Positions 35,651 through 44,131 of a stretch of DNA of 64,000 bases are shown one piece after another. Every line of letters begins with the position of its first letter. Positions within the stretch are counted from its first letter, which is position 1. Source of the DNA: CALNYS01 sp942490855 (lineage in GTDB: Bacteria; Planctomycetota; Phycisphaerae; Phycisphaerales; UBA1924); contig CALNYS010000001.1 in the NCBI GenBank assembly GCA_942490855.1, positions 1 through 64,000 of the forward strand, read 5' to 3'. The notes beneath the pieces were generated by a model. It did no database searches and was not told the DNA's origin. It saw nothing but the letters and a program-made list of their open reading frames with translations. A program made the translations under genes and the position numbers.

Positions 35651-36298
35651 ATGGCTACCAAGACTTTCAAGAAGCTCGCCGTGTCGGCGGCCGCCCTGGC
35701 GGCGTTTGCCGGCGCCAGCGTGGCCTCGGCCGGGACCGAGGTCCAGATCGACGTCAACGCCCTGACGGCTACCGCTGCCCCCGGGTTCAGCACCAGCTAC
35801 ACGGGTGACGTCGTCCTTTCGACGAACGTGAACTCGATGCTCGCGGGGATGCTGATCGACGGCGTTGGCCAGTCGATCACGGGCACGCTCAGCGACTTCA
35901 ACGGGACGATCAACATCGTCGGCGGCGCGGTCACCGGCGGCGGGTTCACCGTCGAGGTGCTCGAGTCTGACCTCGTGACGATGAACACCTACTCGGCGAC
36001 GATCGTCGCGGGTTCGGGCACGGTCGGCACGCAGGCTGGTCAGGGCTTCACCATCGACGGCCTGACGTTCGCCGGTGTGTTCTCGAGCGCGACGTTCGCC
36101 GGTGTGGACGTCTCGCCCTGGTTCGCCGCCCAGCCGCTGTTCGGCTCCTTCCTCCAGTTCGCGTTCAGCCCGAACGCCGCTGGTGTGGACGTGCAGTCTG
36201 ACATCGACATCTACGCGACGGTTCCGCTTCCCGCGGGCAGCGCGATGGCGTTCGTGGGCCTTGCCGGCCTCGCGGGCGTGCGTCGTCGCTCCTGCTGA
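35651..36298 (+). CDS. Secreted paralogue 3 of the tandem VPxP-CTERM family
   Basis: A 215-residue exported protein and the most regular copy. The signal peptide is Ala-rich and ends SVASAG, giving mature TEVQIDVNALTA. The core has LAGMLIDGVG, TQAGQGFTIDGLTFAGVF, TFAGVDVSPW, GSFLQFAFSPNAAG and DIDIYAT. The C-terminal sorting signal is VPLPAGSA, a hydrophobic helix (MAFVGLAGLAGV), then RRRSC. The final Cys is unusual. A VPLPA sequence is present exactly, the same as the known VPLPA-CTERM sorting class. It has its own promoter region and is followed by a 12-base hairpin at 36355. Confidence 0.8.
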   Translation: MATKTFKKLAVSAAALAAFAGASVASAGTEVQIDVNALTATAAPGFSTSYTGDVVLSTNVNSMLAGMLIDGVGQSITGTLSDFNGTINIVGGAVTGGGFTVEVLESDLVTMNTYSATIVAGSGTVGTQAGQGFTIDGLTFAGVFSSATFAGVDVSPWFAAQPLFGSFLQFAFSPNAAGVDVQSDIDIYATVPLPAGSAMAFVGLAGLAGVRRRSC

Positions 36299-36354
36299 GC
36301 GGCGTACGCCGCGGCTGAGATAGCCACTACACAGTCTCTATGACGACATGCCGA

Positions 36355-36386
36355 CCGGCGGGCGAGAACGCACCCTCGCCCGCCGG
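36355..36386 (+). other. Strong hairpin between paralogues 3 and 4
   Basis: A perfect 12-base inverted repeat, CCGGCGGGCGAG (36355-36366) and CTCGCCCGCCGG (36375-36386), with an 8-base loop. There is no T-run after it, so it may act as a transcript-stabilising or attenuating structure between two co-transcribed genes, or as a weak terminator. Confidence 0.55.
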
Positions 36387-36484
36387 AAGGCGGGTCGTCA
36401 CATACAGAGAACTGTTTCCGAGCGGTTGCCTGCGGGGGCATGGAGCACGACCGCTCTTGACACAACATGGGAAGGAAGAGACCT

Positions 36485-37126
36485 ATGCGCGCAACGTACG
36501 GATTGGCGTGCGCGCTTACCGCGGGGATCACCGCGGCCAGCGCACAAGCAACGTTTATTCACTTTGATCTCAATGCAATCACCGTGAGCGCCGGGGAGGC
36601 GTTTAACGGGGAATCCCACAGCGGGACACTGGTTCTCGGGGCGAGCGCGGTGACGTCGCTCAACGCGATCGAGCTCGACGGCGTCAGCACGGCGCTCTCG
36701 GAGGGGCTCAGCGCGATGAGCGGGGAGATCGTCCTGCTCAACGGGCAGGTCCTCGGGGGGTTCATCGCCTTCACGGCCGACGACGGGGCGGAGTACATCG
36801 CGACCATCGGCGGCGGCGCGGGCGCGGTGGACACGCAGGCGGGGCGCGGGTTCCGTGTGGACGGCCTGACGAACAACGGGTTGCTGGACAACCTGTCCGC
36901 CAACGGGACCTCGTTCGCGGGCGTGGACATCGCGAAGATGCTGCCGATGGGCGACCCGGTCATCCTCGAGGGTTCGTTCCTCCTGCACGGGTACGGCCCG
37001 AACGGGAGCGGCTTCGACGGGTTCGTGGACCTGGACGTCTATGCGGACGCCCCGGTCCCGGCTCCCGGCCCGATGGCTCTGGCGCTGAGCGCCGCGTGCC
37101 TCGGCGGGGCGCGCCGTCGGCGCTAA
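36485..37126 (+). CDS. Secreted paralogue 4 of the tandem VPxP-CTERM family
   Basis: A 213-residue exported protein, the most divergent copy. The signal peptide ends ASAQA, and mature TFIHFDLNAITV follows. The core keeps AIELDGV, DTQAGRGFRVDGLTNNG, SFAGVDI and GSFLLHGYGPNGSG, but the DIDIF motif is changed to DLDVYAD. The C-terminal signal is APVPAPGPM, a hydrophobic helix, then ARRRR. ATG 36485 is preferred to 36467 because a GGAAGAG ribosome site lies directly upstream and the signal peptide is complete. A strong terminator follows at 37174. Function unknown; a probable exosortase substrate. Confidence 0.75.
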   Translation: MRATYGLACALTAGITAASAQATFIHFDLNAITVSAGEAFNGESHSGTLVLGASAVTSLNAIELDGVSTALSEGLSAMSGEIVLLNGQVLGGFIAFTADDGAEYIATIGGGAGAVDTQAGRGFRVDGLTNNGLLDNLSANGTSFAGVDIAKMLPMGDPVILEGSFLLHGYGPNGSGFDGFVDLDVYADAPVPAPGPMALALSAACLGGARRRR

Positions 37127-37173
37127 CGCTGATGCCGGGCCGACCCGGTGACTGTCTGCCCCTCTATCCCAGA

Positions 37174-37207
37174 CGCGCGGTCCGTTCCTCCGGACCGCGC
37201 GTTTTTT
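37174..37207 (+). terminator. Rho-independent terminator after paralogue 4
   Basis: A perfect 11-base stem CGCGCGGTCCG (37174-37184) and CGGACCGCGCG (37191-37201), 6-base loop, followed by TTTTTT. It isolates the sorting-signal genes from the two-partner-secretion pair. Confidence 0.9.
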
Positions 37208-37271
37208 CTGCGCGCGGCGTGCACGTCGGCCCGATTTACCGGACAATGACCCCAGCCTGTGGGAGGTCCGT

Positions 37272-39407
37272 GTGAAGTCATCGCGTGTCTTGGGCCGGGC
37301 GTTCGCCGCCCTGCTTTTCGTTCTTTCTTCGCTGTGCGGCTCGGCCGTGGCGGACGTCGCGCTCGATAAGGCGCCGCTGAAGCGCATCGAGGTGCGCGGG
37401 CTGGACGTCTGGAACGCGGGGCCGTTTGAGCCGGGGGACGTGCGGGTGCGCGTGCTGCCCGTGCCCAACGGGCATATCGCGGCTGAACAGAACGATGAGG
37501 AGGCGCTGCTGCTGACGGTCGCGGAGCTGGTGGCGCTCGATACGCGGATCGATGACTCGCTCGAGGCGGTGATCGCCGACGCGGTCGCCGGCTGGATGCT
37601 GCGGGCGCGGGGCGCGGACGTGACGCCCCAGGGGCGTCCGGCGTACGTGCTCGACGAGGGGACGCTGTTGGTGACGATCCCCGCGCCGGCCCCGGGCGCC
37701 AGCGAGCAGGGGCCCTTTGTGATCCGCGAGGTGGTCGTCGAGGGGCTCTCCGGCGAGGCGCTCGACGAAGAGGGCGCGCTCGCCCTGAGCGTCCCTCTCA
37801 CGCGCGTTGACGAGGGCTACATCGCGCCGCGGGCCGGGCTCCCGACGGAGCCGGTGACGCTGCGCGAGTTCTCGTCGGGCGAGCCGTTTTACTCGAGCGC
37901 TCTGCAGCAGGCGGGGCGTGCGATCGTCGCGGAGTTCAACCGCCGGGGGTACCGCGGGGTGCGCGTCGAGGGGCGGACGCCGATCGACGGGGTCTTCCGG
38001 CTGATGGTGACGGAGGGGCGCGTGGGGGAGATCCGCACGAGCGCGACGATCGAGACGCGCGAGCCGTTGCGGGACGACCCGGCGTACGACCGCATCAAGG
38101 CCGGCGCGCCGGTGCAGCCGGGTGCGCTGATCAATCTCGACGAACTGGACCGGTACGTCTACCACCTCGGGCGTCGCCCGGGGCGTCGCGTGGACCTGGC
38201 GTTGTCGCCGGGGCTCGCGGAGGACGAGGTCGTGCTCGATCTGCTGATCGCGGAGAACGACCCGCTGCTGGTGTACCTGCAGTTCTCGAACACGGGGACC
38301 GAGGAGACGACCGAGTGGCGCGAGCGTCTCGGGCTGATCCACTACAACCTCACGGGCGTGGACGACGTCTTCCAGGCGGACTTCCTGACGGGGAACCTCG
38401 ACGAGGTGAACGCGCTGTCCCTGAGCTACGAGCGTCCCTTCGAGGACCTCGGGCGCACGTGGTGGCGGGTGTACGGCTCGGCGCTGGAGTACACGTCCGA
38501 CGAGTTCGGCTTGCAGGCGCAGGCGTTCGAGGGCGAGTCGTACAACGCGGGCGTTGAGGTGCGCCGGAACCTGCTCCAGGACAAGGGGCTGTTCGCGGAC
38601 GGGCTGGTCGGCGCGCGGTTCGATCACGTGCGCACGAAGAACAACATCGCGGGCACGATCGGGGAGGCGGACTTCCTGATCCCGTACCTCGGGGTGCGCG
38701 TCGAGGAGCGGACGGACCGGTCGAGTTTCCGGGCCTTCGGCGGGCTCGAGTGGTCGATGGCGGGGTTCGCGGGGACCGACGGCGCCGACGTGAACATGCT
38801 CGGGCGCCCGCTGGTCGATGACGACTTCTTCGCGGCGCGGGCGTCGGTGGATTACTCCTTCTACCTCGAGCCGGTGCTGGACCCGGACTGGGCGGAGCGG
38901 GAGAACCCGACGCTGGCGCACGAGCTGGCGTTCTCGCTGCGGGGGCTGCACTCGCTGCACAACCGGCTGCCGCCGAACTACTCGCTGACGGCCGGCGGCT
39001 TCTTCAGCGTGCGGGGGTACCCGGAGGCGTTCGCGTTCGGGGACAACGTTGTTATCGGGACGGTGGAGTACCGGTACCACGTGCCGCGGGACTTCGCCCC
39101 AGCCGACCCAGGCGATTTATTCGGCGATCCTTTCAAATGGCGCCCAGACCAACCACTCGCGCGTCCTGACTGGGACCTTGTGCTCCGTGGCTTTATGGAC
39201 GTTGCACACCTCGATATCCAGGACAGACTGTCCTTTGAGGACGATGCCACACTGATCGGCGCAGGGGTCGGTGTGGAGTTGAGCGTCCAGCGCAACGTGA
39301 ACCTGCGCCTCGACTGGGGGATCGCCCTCAGGAGCGAGGAGGCCGGCGGAGACGAGGTCGACGCCGGGGACAGCAGGCTGCATGCCTTGCTGACCATCTT
39401 CTTCTAG
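37272..39407 (+). CDS. TpsB-type outer-membrane transporter (ShlB/FhaC/HecB family)
   Basis: A 711-residue Omp85-superfamily protein that exports a TpsA partner across the outer membrane. The signal peptide is residues 1-28. One or two POTRA-like domains occupy about residues 30-330 (including SSALQQAGRAIVAEFNRRGYRGVRV), followed by a beta-barrel region of about 380 residues with the VRGYPEAFAFGDN motif (residues 581-593; the VRGY motif of FhaC loop L6) and an aromatic final residue (LLTIFF). The TpsA-like adhesin at 39501 begins 93 bases downstream. GTG 37272 follows GGGAGG. From about 39103 to the end the codons become less GC-biased (TTA, CCA, CGT, CTT appear), a local oddity. Confidence 0.88.
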   Translation: MKSSRVLGRAFAALLFVLSSLCGSAVADVALDKAPLKRIEVRGLDVWNAGPFEPGDVRVRVLPVPNGHIAAEQNDEEALLLTVAELVALDTRIDDSLEAVIADAVAGWMLRARGADVTPQGRPAYVLDEGTLLVTIPAPAPGASEQGPFVIREVVVEGLSGEALDEEGALALSVPLTRVDEGYIAPRAGLPTEPVTLREFSSGEPFYSSALQQAGRAIVAEFNRRGYRGVRVEGRTPIDGVFRLMVTEGRVGEIRTSATIETREPLRDDPAYDRIKAGAPVQPGALINLDELDRYVYHLGRRPGRRVDLALSPGLAEDEVVLDLLIAENDPLLVYLQFSNTGTEETTEWRERLGLIHYNLTGVDDVFQADFLTGNLDEVNALSLSYERPFEDLGRTWWRVYGSALEYTSDEFGLQAQAFEGESYNAGVEVRRNLLQDKGLFADGLVGARFDHVRTKNNIAGTIGEADFLIPYLGVRVEERTDRSSFRAFGGLEWSMAGFAGTDGADVNMLGRPLVDDDFFAARASVDYSFYLEPVLDPDWAERENPTLAHELAFSLRGLHSLHNRLPPNYSLTAGGFFSVRGYPEAFAFGDNVVIGTVEYRYHVPRDFAPADPGDLFGDPFKWRPDQPLARPDWDLVLRGFMDVAHLDIQDRLSFEDDATLIGAGVGVELSVQRNVNLRLDWGIALRSEEAGGDEVDAGDSRLHALLTIFF

Positions 39408-39500
39408 GCGGAGCCTGGGAGAACCGCCCCGCGTTACGGGACGTACAGAAGAGAGTCAGACGGGGCGCCGCACAGCGACCCGGGAGAGAGAGAACAAGAG

Positions 39501-42500
39501 ATGAACACCCAGCACTCATGGTGCGCCGCTGCCCTTACATCCGTTGCCGGCGCCGCCGTTGCGCTCGCGGGCGCGCCGCCCCAGCCGTCGATCATCCCGA
39601 CAGACGTCGTGCGGGGCGCCGCGGAGTTCACGTCCTTCGGCGCGACGACGGTGATCACGGCCTCGGACGGGGCGATCATCAACTACGCGCAGTTCGATGT
39701 GCTCTCCGGGCAGTCGGTGGAGTTCATCCAGCCCGGCGCTGACGCGCGGGTGCTCAACCGGATCAACAGTGTCGAGCCGTCGTTCATCGACGGCTCGCTC
39801 AGCGCCAACGGCATCGTGTACCTCGTGAACCCCTCGGGGGTGATCTTCGGCGAGGGGGCGGTCATCAGCGCGGCGGGGATCGTCGCGGCCGCGGCGAACA
39901 TCGCGGACGCGGACTTCGCGGCGGGCGTCGATCGCTTCAGCGCCGGCGGCGGCGTTGTGAGCAACATGGGCGTGATCCGAGCGGAGCAGCTCGTGCACCT
40001 CGTGGGCTCGCGGATCGAGAACTCCGGAACGATCCTGGCGCCCGAGGGCGTGGTGTCGATGAGCGCGGGCGAGAACGTGTACCTCGCGACCAGCGGCAGC
40101 CGGCTGATGGTGCAGGTTGACGGCGGCGGCGACGCGACGGCGGTGGCGCACAGCGGGACGGTCGAGGCGGGCGAGGCCCTGTTTACCACGGGCGATCTGT
40201 ACTCCGTCGCGCTGGGCGGTTCGACGCGTGCGAATAGTGTGGTCGCGTCCGGCGGGACCGTGGCGCTCGAGGGCGCGACGGTTGACGCCTCCCGCGCCGG
40301 CGGTGGGGGGGACGTGTCGCTCACGGGCGGCGTCGTCTTCATCGACAGCGCCTCCAGCGTGCGCGCCGACGCGGTCGGCACGGGCGCGGGCGGGACGGTT
40401 GCGATCATCGGCGACGACGCGGCGGGCGTGTTCGGCACGCTGTCGGCGCGCGGCGCCACGGGCAAGGGCGGGTTCGTCGAGACGTCGGCCGGGCGCGCGC
40501 TGCGCGTGATGAAGGCGCCGGACGTGTCGTCGGCAAACGGCGGCGGCGAGTGGCTGATCGACCCGACGAACCTCGACATCGTTCTTGACGGCATGGGCAC
40601 GGTCGGCGTCGTGGCGACGCCCGACGGGTTTGCCTCGAGCGCCGTCGGGGCGCAGATCGAGGTGGGCACGGTCGTCGCGGGCCTGCTGGGCGGGGACGTC
40701 ACGCTGATGACGGCCGCCGGCGGCGCCGAGGCGGGGGACATCACCCTGCTGGGCACGCTCGACTTCGACGGTGTGACCGGCTCGACGCTGACGCTCGAGG
40801 CGCACAACGACATCAACCTGAACCGCGACATCCTTGATACGACCTTCGGCGACGGCGACGGGCTGAACCTCGTTCTCCGCGCGGACGTTGACGGCAGCGG
40901 CGCGGGCGGGATCAACCAGAACCGCGACCTCGAGCTCGGGACGGGCTCGCTGACGGCGACGGGCGCGTTCTACGCGAGCGCCCCGACGTCGGAGATCATC
41001 GGTTCGAGCGCTGATATCAACGTCCAGGGCGACGCGTTCGTGCCCGGGCGGATCTTCCTGACGGGCGCGCTGGACGTGCGGGCGATGGACGCGGTGACGT
41101 TCCAGCCCGGGGCGATCATCGCGGGCAGCGTGGACTCGCGCTCGGGCCTCGACGGCACGGGCGATACGTTCTTCGCGCCGGGGGCGCTGCAGATCAACGC
41201 GCCGCTCATCGCGTTCACCGCCGGCATCCCGTCGAGCGGGAGCGCGCGGGTGCGCATCGCGGACAACGCGCCGCGCCTCCAGGGCGCCGGCTTCGGTTCG
41301 CGTCCCAGCGACTTCGCGATCGCGCAGTCGGCCTCGCTCACGAGCGCCGACCTGCCGACGCTGGCGGACTTCGGGAACGGCTCGCTGACCACCCTCTCGG
41401 GGATGGACTACACGATCGAGGCGCTCGGCGGCGGGCGCGACATCACGCTCAACTCCAACGCACGCCTGCGCGGAGCGGACCTGCGCGTTGACGCGGGCGG
41501 CGACCTTGCCATCACGAGCGGGCTCAGCAGCGGCGCCCTGATCGCGCACGCCGACGGGGCGATGACGATCGGCGGCGCGGTGTCGGCCTCGGGCGGCACG
41601 CACCGCGGGACGGCGACGGAAGCGGATCTCTCGGGCGGTTCGCTCGCGATGACCGGGACGCTCGCCGCGGACGCCGTGGGGCTCTCCTTCGGCGGCAGCG
41701 CGCAGCTGCGCACGCAGGGCGACGCGGTGCTGGCGGACCCGATCAGCGGGAACTCCGGCGCCGGCGGCGATCTGACTATCGAAGCGATCAACGGCGACAT
41801 CTCGCAGGCTGGCGGGGCGACGCAGGCGCTCGACGCTGACGACGCGGTCTTCATCGCGATGGACGGGGCGGTCACGCTTCCGGACCTGAACGCGACGGGC
41901 AACGTGCGTCTGGTTTCGCAGGGCGATTCGACGGTCGTCAACGCGGGCGGCGTGAACCTCGGCGGCGGGGCGAGCGACGTGGGCGGCGACCTGCGACTCA
42001 CCGCGGGCGGCGACATCACGGACACGAGTGCGGTGGAGGTCGCGGGCGAGACGCGCCTGACCACGCCGGGCTCGATCGCGCTGGGCGAGCTCGACGCGGG
42101 CGGCACGGTCTTCCTCGACTCCGGGCTCTTCGCGAGCGTGACGAACGCGCGGGCGCTGGACCTGGGCGCGTCGAGCGTGGGCGGCGACCTGGGCGTGATG
42201 ACCATCGCGGGCGGGATCAACGACTCCGGCGCGGTCAACGCGACGGGGGCGGCGAGCTTCGAGACGCTCGGCGCCGGCGACATCGCGCTCGACACGACCA
42301 CCGCGGCGGGCGGGTTTACGCTCATCACGGCCGACGGCAACGCGTCGCTCGCGGGTGGGGCGATGACGCTCAACAACGCGATGATCAACGGCGACTTCGT
42401 GCTCGACTCGGCGTCCTACGTCCTCACGGGCGACGCGACCGCGACGGGCGGCGTGGACGTGACCGGCGGCGGCGTGGCGACGGGCGCGGGCGACCAGCTC

Positions 42501-43721
42501 GTCTCGGCCGGCGGGGCGCTGACGCTGCACGGGGCACTCAACAAGACCACGGTCGGCGACCTGACGCTGGTGTCGGGCGATCTGATGACGCTAGGCGGGG
42601 ACGTCGCGGCGACGGGCGGCTCGCTGCTGCTCAACCCGATGGGGCAACCCACGGTGCCCGACCGGGCGACGATCGTGGGCCTCCCCTCGGGGATGGGCAC
42701 GATGAAGCTCTCGGCGTCGGACGCGGTCGTCTTTGGGCGGCGCGAGAAGATGACGGTGCTCGGCACGCTCACCATCGAAGCCGGTAGCGAGATCGTCACG
42801 GGCGACCTCAACGCGTTCGGCGATCTGACACTGACGGCGCCGAGGCTAACGCTGCTCTCGCGCGACGGCGCGCGGGTGCTCGAACGCGACGGTCTGTCGC
42901 TGGCGCTGACGTCGGGGCCCGACGCGGGCGTGGACCTGATCGCCTCGGGCGCCATCGACATCAACACGGCGATGATCGTGACGGACTTCGATTCCGCTTC
43001 TGACGCCCTGCCCCTTCTCGCCACCGACGGCGAGGGGGTGTCCGGGGCGGGCGGGCTCGGTCGGCGTACGTTTAGCGACCCGCTGACACTCAGCGACTTC
43101 ACGTTCGCCGGCGTGGTGCTCGACCTCGCGGCGCCTCCCGCGCCGGCGACCAACGGCAACCCGGCCGGTCTCGAGGGCGACGACAGCATCACCGACGGCG
43201 GGTTTGTGCTCGAGCGGACGCCGCAGCTCGATCCGGCGCTGGCGCAGCGTCTTGCTGAGATCGGCGTCCCGGTCCGCGGCACGACGAACCCGGAGCGCGT
43301 CGCGACGGTCTCCGGGCGCGGTCTGTATGACGACGTTTCGGTCGCGCGTGACGCGGCGGCGGCGCGTCTTTCCGGCACGGTGGCGAGGCGTCTCGTCGAG
43401 CGCTACGACGCGCTCGCGGGCGAGGACTTCTCGCAAGCCCCTGCCGTGCGCGACCGTCTGGGATCGATGTACGACGCGTTCCTCGCGCAGGCGTCGCCTG
43501 AGGAATCGACCTCGGGCGCGGCGATGGCTCGGTACATGAGCGAGCAGGGCGCGGCGGAGGAGCTCGACGCGATCGGGTCGATCGATCGGATGCTCAACAA
43601 CCTCGGGCTGACGGGGATCGAGCTGGTCGAGGCGCGCGAGGCGGCGTTCGGTCGCCTGACGCCTGAGAACCTGAGCCCTGAGATGCTGCGGGCGATCGCC
43701 GGGAGCGCGGTGCGCGGCTGA
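39501..43721 (+). CDS. TpsA-like filamentous-haemagglutinin-type adhesin
   Basis: A 1406-residue secreted protein, the likely cargo of the upstream TpsB. After a signal peptide (residues 1-24, ending ALAGA) comes the haemagglutination-activity domain: INYAQFDVLSGQSVEFIQP, then LNRINSVEPSFIDGSL and YLVNPSGVIFGEGA, where NPSG replaces the usual NPNG. The remaining 1000 residues are Gly/Ala/Thr/Asp-rich beta-helical repeats (GGDLRLTAGGDI-type). The last 150 residues become alpha-helical and Arg/Glu-rich (RDRLGSMYDAFLAQ, ELDAIGSIDRMLNNLGL), a distinct C-terminal domain with no sorting signal. It probably forms a surface fibre. The long antisense frames across it are shadows. Confidence 0.88.
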   Translation: MNTQHSWCAAALTSVAGAAVALAGAPPQPSIIPTDVVRGAAEFTSFGATTVITASDGAIINYAQFDVLSGQSVEFIQPGADARVLNRINSVEPSFIDGSLSANGIVYLVNPSGVIFGEGAVISAAGIVAAAANIADADFAAGVDRFSAGGGVVSNMGVIRAEQLVHLVGSRIENSGTILAPEGVVSMSAGENVYLATSGSRLMVQVDGGGDATAVAHSGTVEAGEALFTTGDLYSVALGGSTRANSVVASGGTVALEGATVDASRAGGGGDVSLTGGVVFIDSASSVRADAVGTGAGGTVAIIGDDAAGVFGTLSARGATGKGGFVETSAGRALRVMKAPDVSSANGGGEWLIDPTNLDIVLDGMGTVGVVATPDGFASSAVGAQIEVGTVVAGLLGGDVTLMTAAGGAEAGDITLLGTLDFDGVTGSTLTLEAHNDINLNRDILDTTFGDGDGLNLVLRADVDGSGAGGINQNRDLELGTGSLTATGAFYASAPTSEIIGSSADINVQGDAFVPGRIFLTGALDVRAMDAVTFQPGAIIAGSVDSRSGLDGTGDTFFAPGALQINAPLIAFTAGIPSSGSARVRIADNAPRLQGAGFGSRPSDFAIAQSASLTSADLPTLADFGNGSLTTLSGMDYTIEALGGGRDITLNSNARLRGADLRVDAGGDLAITSGLSSGALIAHADGAMTIGGAVSASGGTHRGTATEADLSGGSLAMTGTLAADAVGLSFGGSAQLRTQGDAVLADPISGNSGAGGDLTIEAINGDISQAGGATQALDADDAVFIAMDGAVTLPDLNATGNVRLVSQGDSTVVNAGGVNLGGGASDVGGDLRLTAGGDITDTSAVEVAGETRLTTPGSIALGELDAGGTVFLDSGLFASVTNARALDLGASSVGGDLGVMTIAGGINDSGAVNATGAASFETLGAGDIALDTTTAAGGFTLITADGNASLAGGAMTLNNAMINGDFVLDSASYVLTGDATATGGVDVTGGGVATGAGDQLVSAGGALTLHGALNKTTVGDLTLVSGDLMTLGGDVAATGGSLLLNPMGQPTVPDRATIVGLPSGMGTMKLSASDAVVFGRREKMTVLGTLTIEAGSEIVTGDLNAFGDLTLTAPRLTLLSRDGARVLERDGLSLALTSGPDAGVDLIASGAIDINTAMIVTDFDSASDALPLLATDGEGVSGAGGLGRRTFSDPLTLSDFTFAGVVLDLAAPPAPATNGNPAGLEGDDSITDGGFVLERTPQLDPALAQRLAEIGVPVRGTTNPERVATVSGRGLYDDVSVARDAAAARLSGTVARRLVERYDALAGEDFSQAPAVRDRLGSMYDAFLAQASPEESTSGAAMARYMSEQGAAEELDAIGSIDRMLNNLGLTGIELVEAREAAFGRLTPENLSPEMLRAIAGSAVRG

Positions 43722-43722
43722 G

Positions 43723-43974
43723 TCAGTCGGCGAGCTCGAAGGGCTCGCTGACGTCGGCGAGACGGATGTCCGTCCCGGCGAGCATGGTCATGCCCAGCGC
43801 GTCGCCCACGACGAAGCCTTCGGCCGTCGCGACGATGAACGTCGGGACGTTCCAGGCGGCGTCGGAGAGCGCGGTCTGCGGGGCGTGCGAGGTGGCGCAG
43901 CCGGTTGCGGCGAGGGCGGTCCCCCAAACGAGGGTGGCGGCGCCGAGACGACGGTAGGTGCGTGTGCGTGCCAT
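43723..43974 (-). CDS. Small putative lipoprotein
   Basis: An 83-residue protein on the minus strand, convergent with the adhesin gene (stops 1 base apart). The N-terminus is basic (MARTRTYRRL) then hydrophobic, ending LAATGC, a plausible lipobox with Cys26. The mature 58 residues (SDAAWNVPTFIVATAEGFVVG and an acidic end) match no family I recognise. ATG 43974 is chosen because it gives the signal peptide; the frame stays open far upstream. A real gene is likely but not certain. Confidence 0.55.
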   Translation of the reverse strand: MARTRTYRRLGAATLVWGTALAATGCATSHAPQTALSDAAWNVPTFIVATAEGFVVGDALGMTMLAGTDIRLADVSEPFELAD

Positions 43975-44131
43975 AACCCGGATATCGGCCCTCGCGGGGC
44001 GCCGCTGAAGACGGGTCGGGGGCTTTCTGGTCGGACCGCTGGATTTGTGCTGGCGGATTCCGTGGCTGGCCCGGTAAGGTAAGTGCTGAGTCCGATTTTC
44101 CTGACACCGCTGCAACCTGGGGAGGTCTGCA

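Noticed and set aside
36355..36386. Hairpin considered as a normal Rho-independent terminator
   Set aside because: No T-run follows the stem, unlike the hairpins at 35409, 37174 and 45710.
39516..42530. A 1004-codon minus-strand frame opposite the adhesin
   Set aside because: Composition-driven shadow of Gly/Ala/Asp-rich repeats; the plus frame has clear TpsA motifs.
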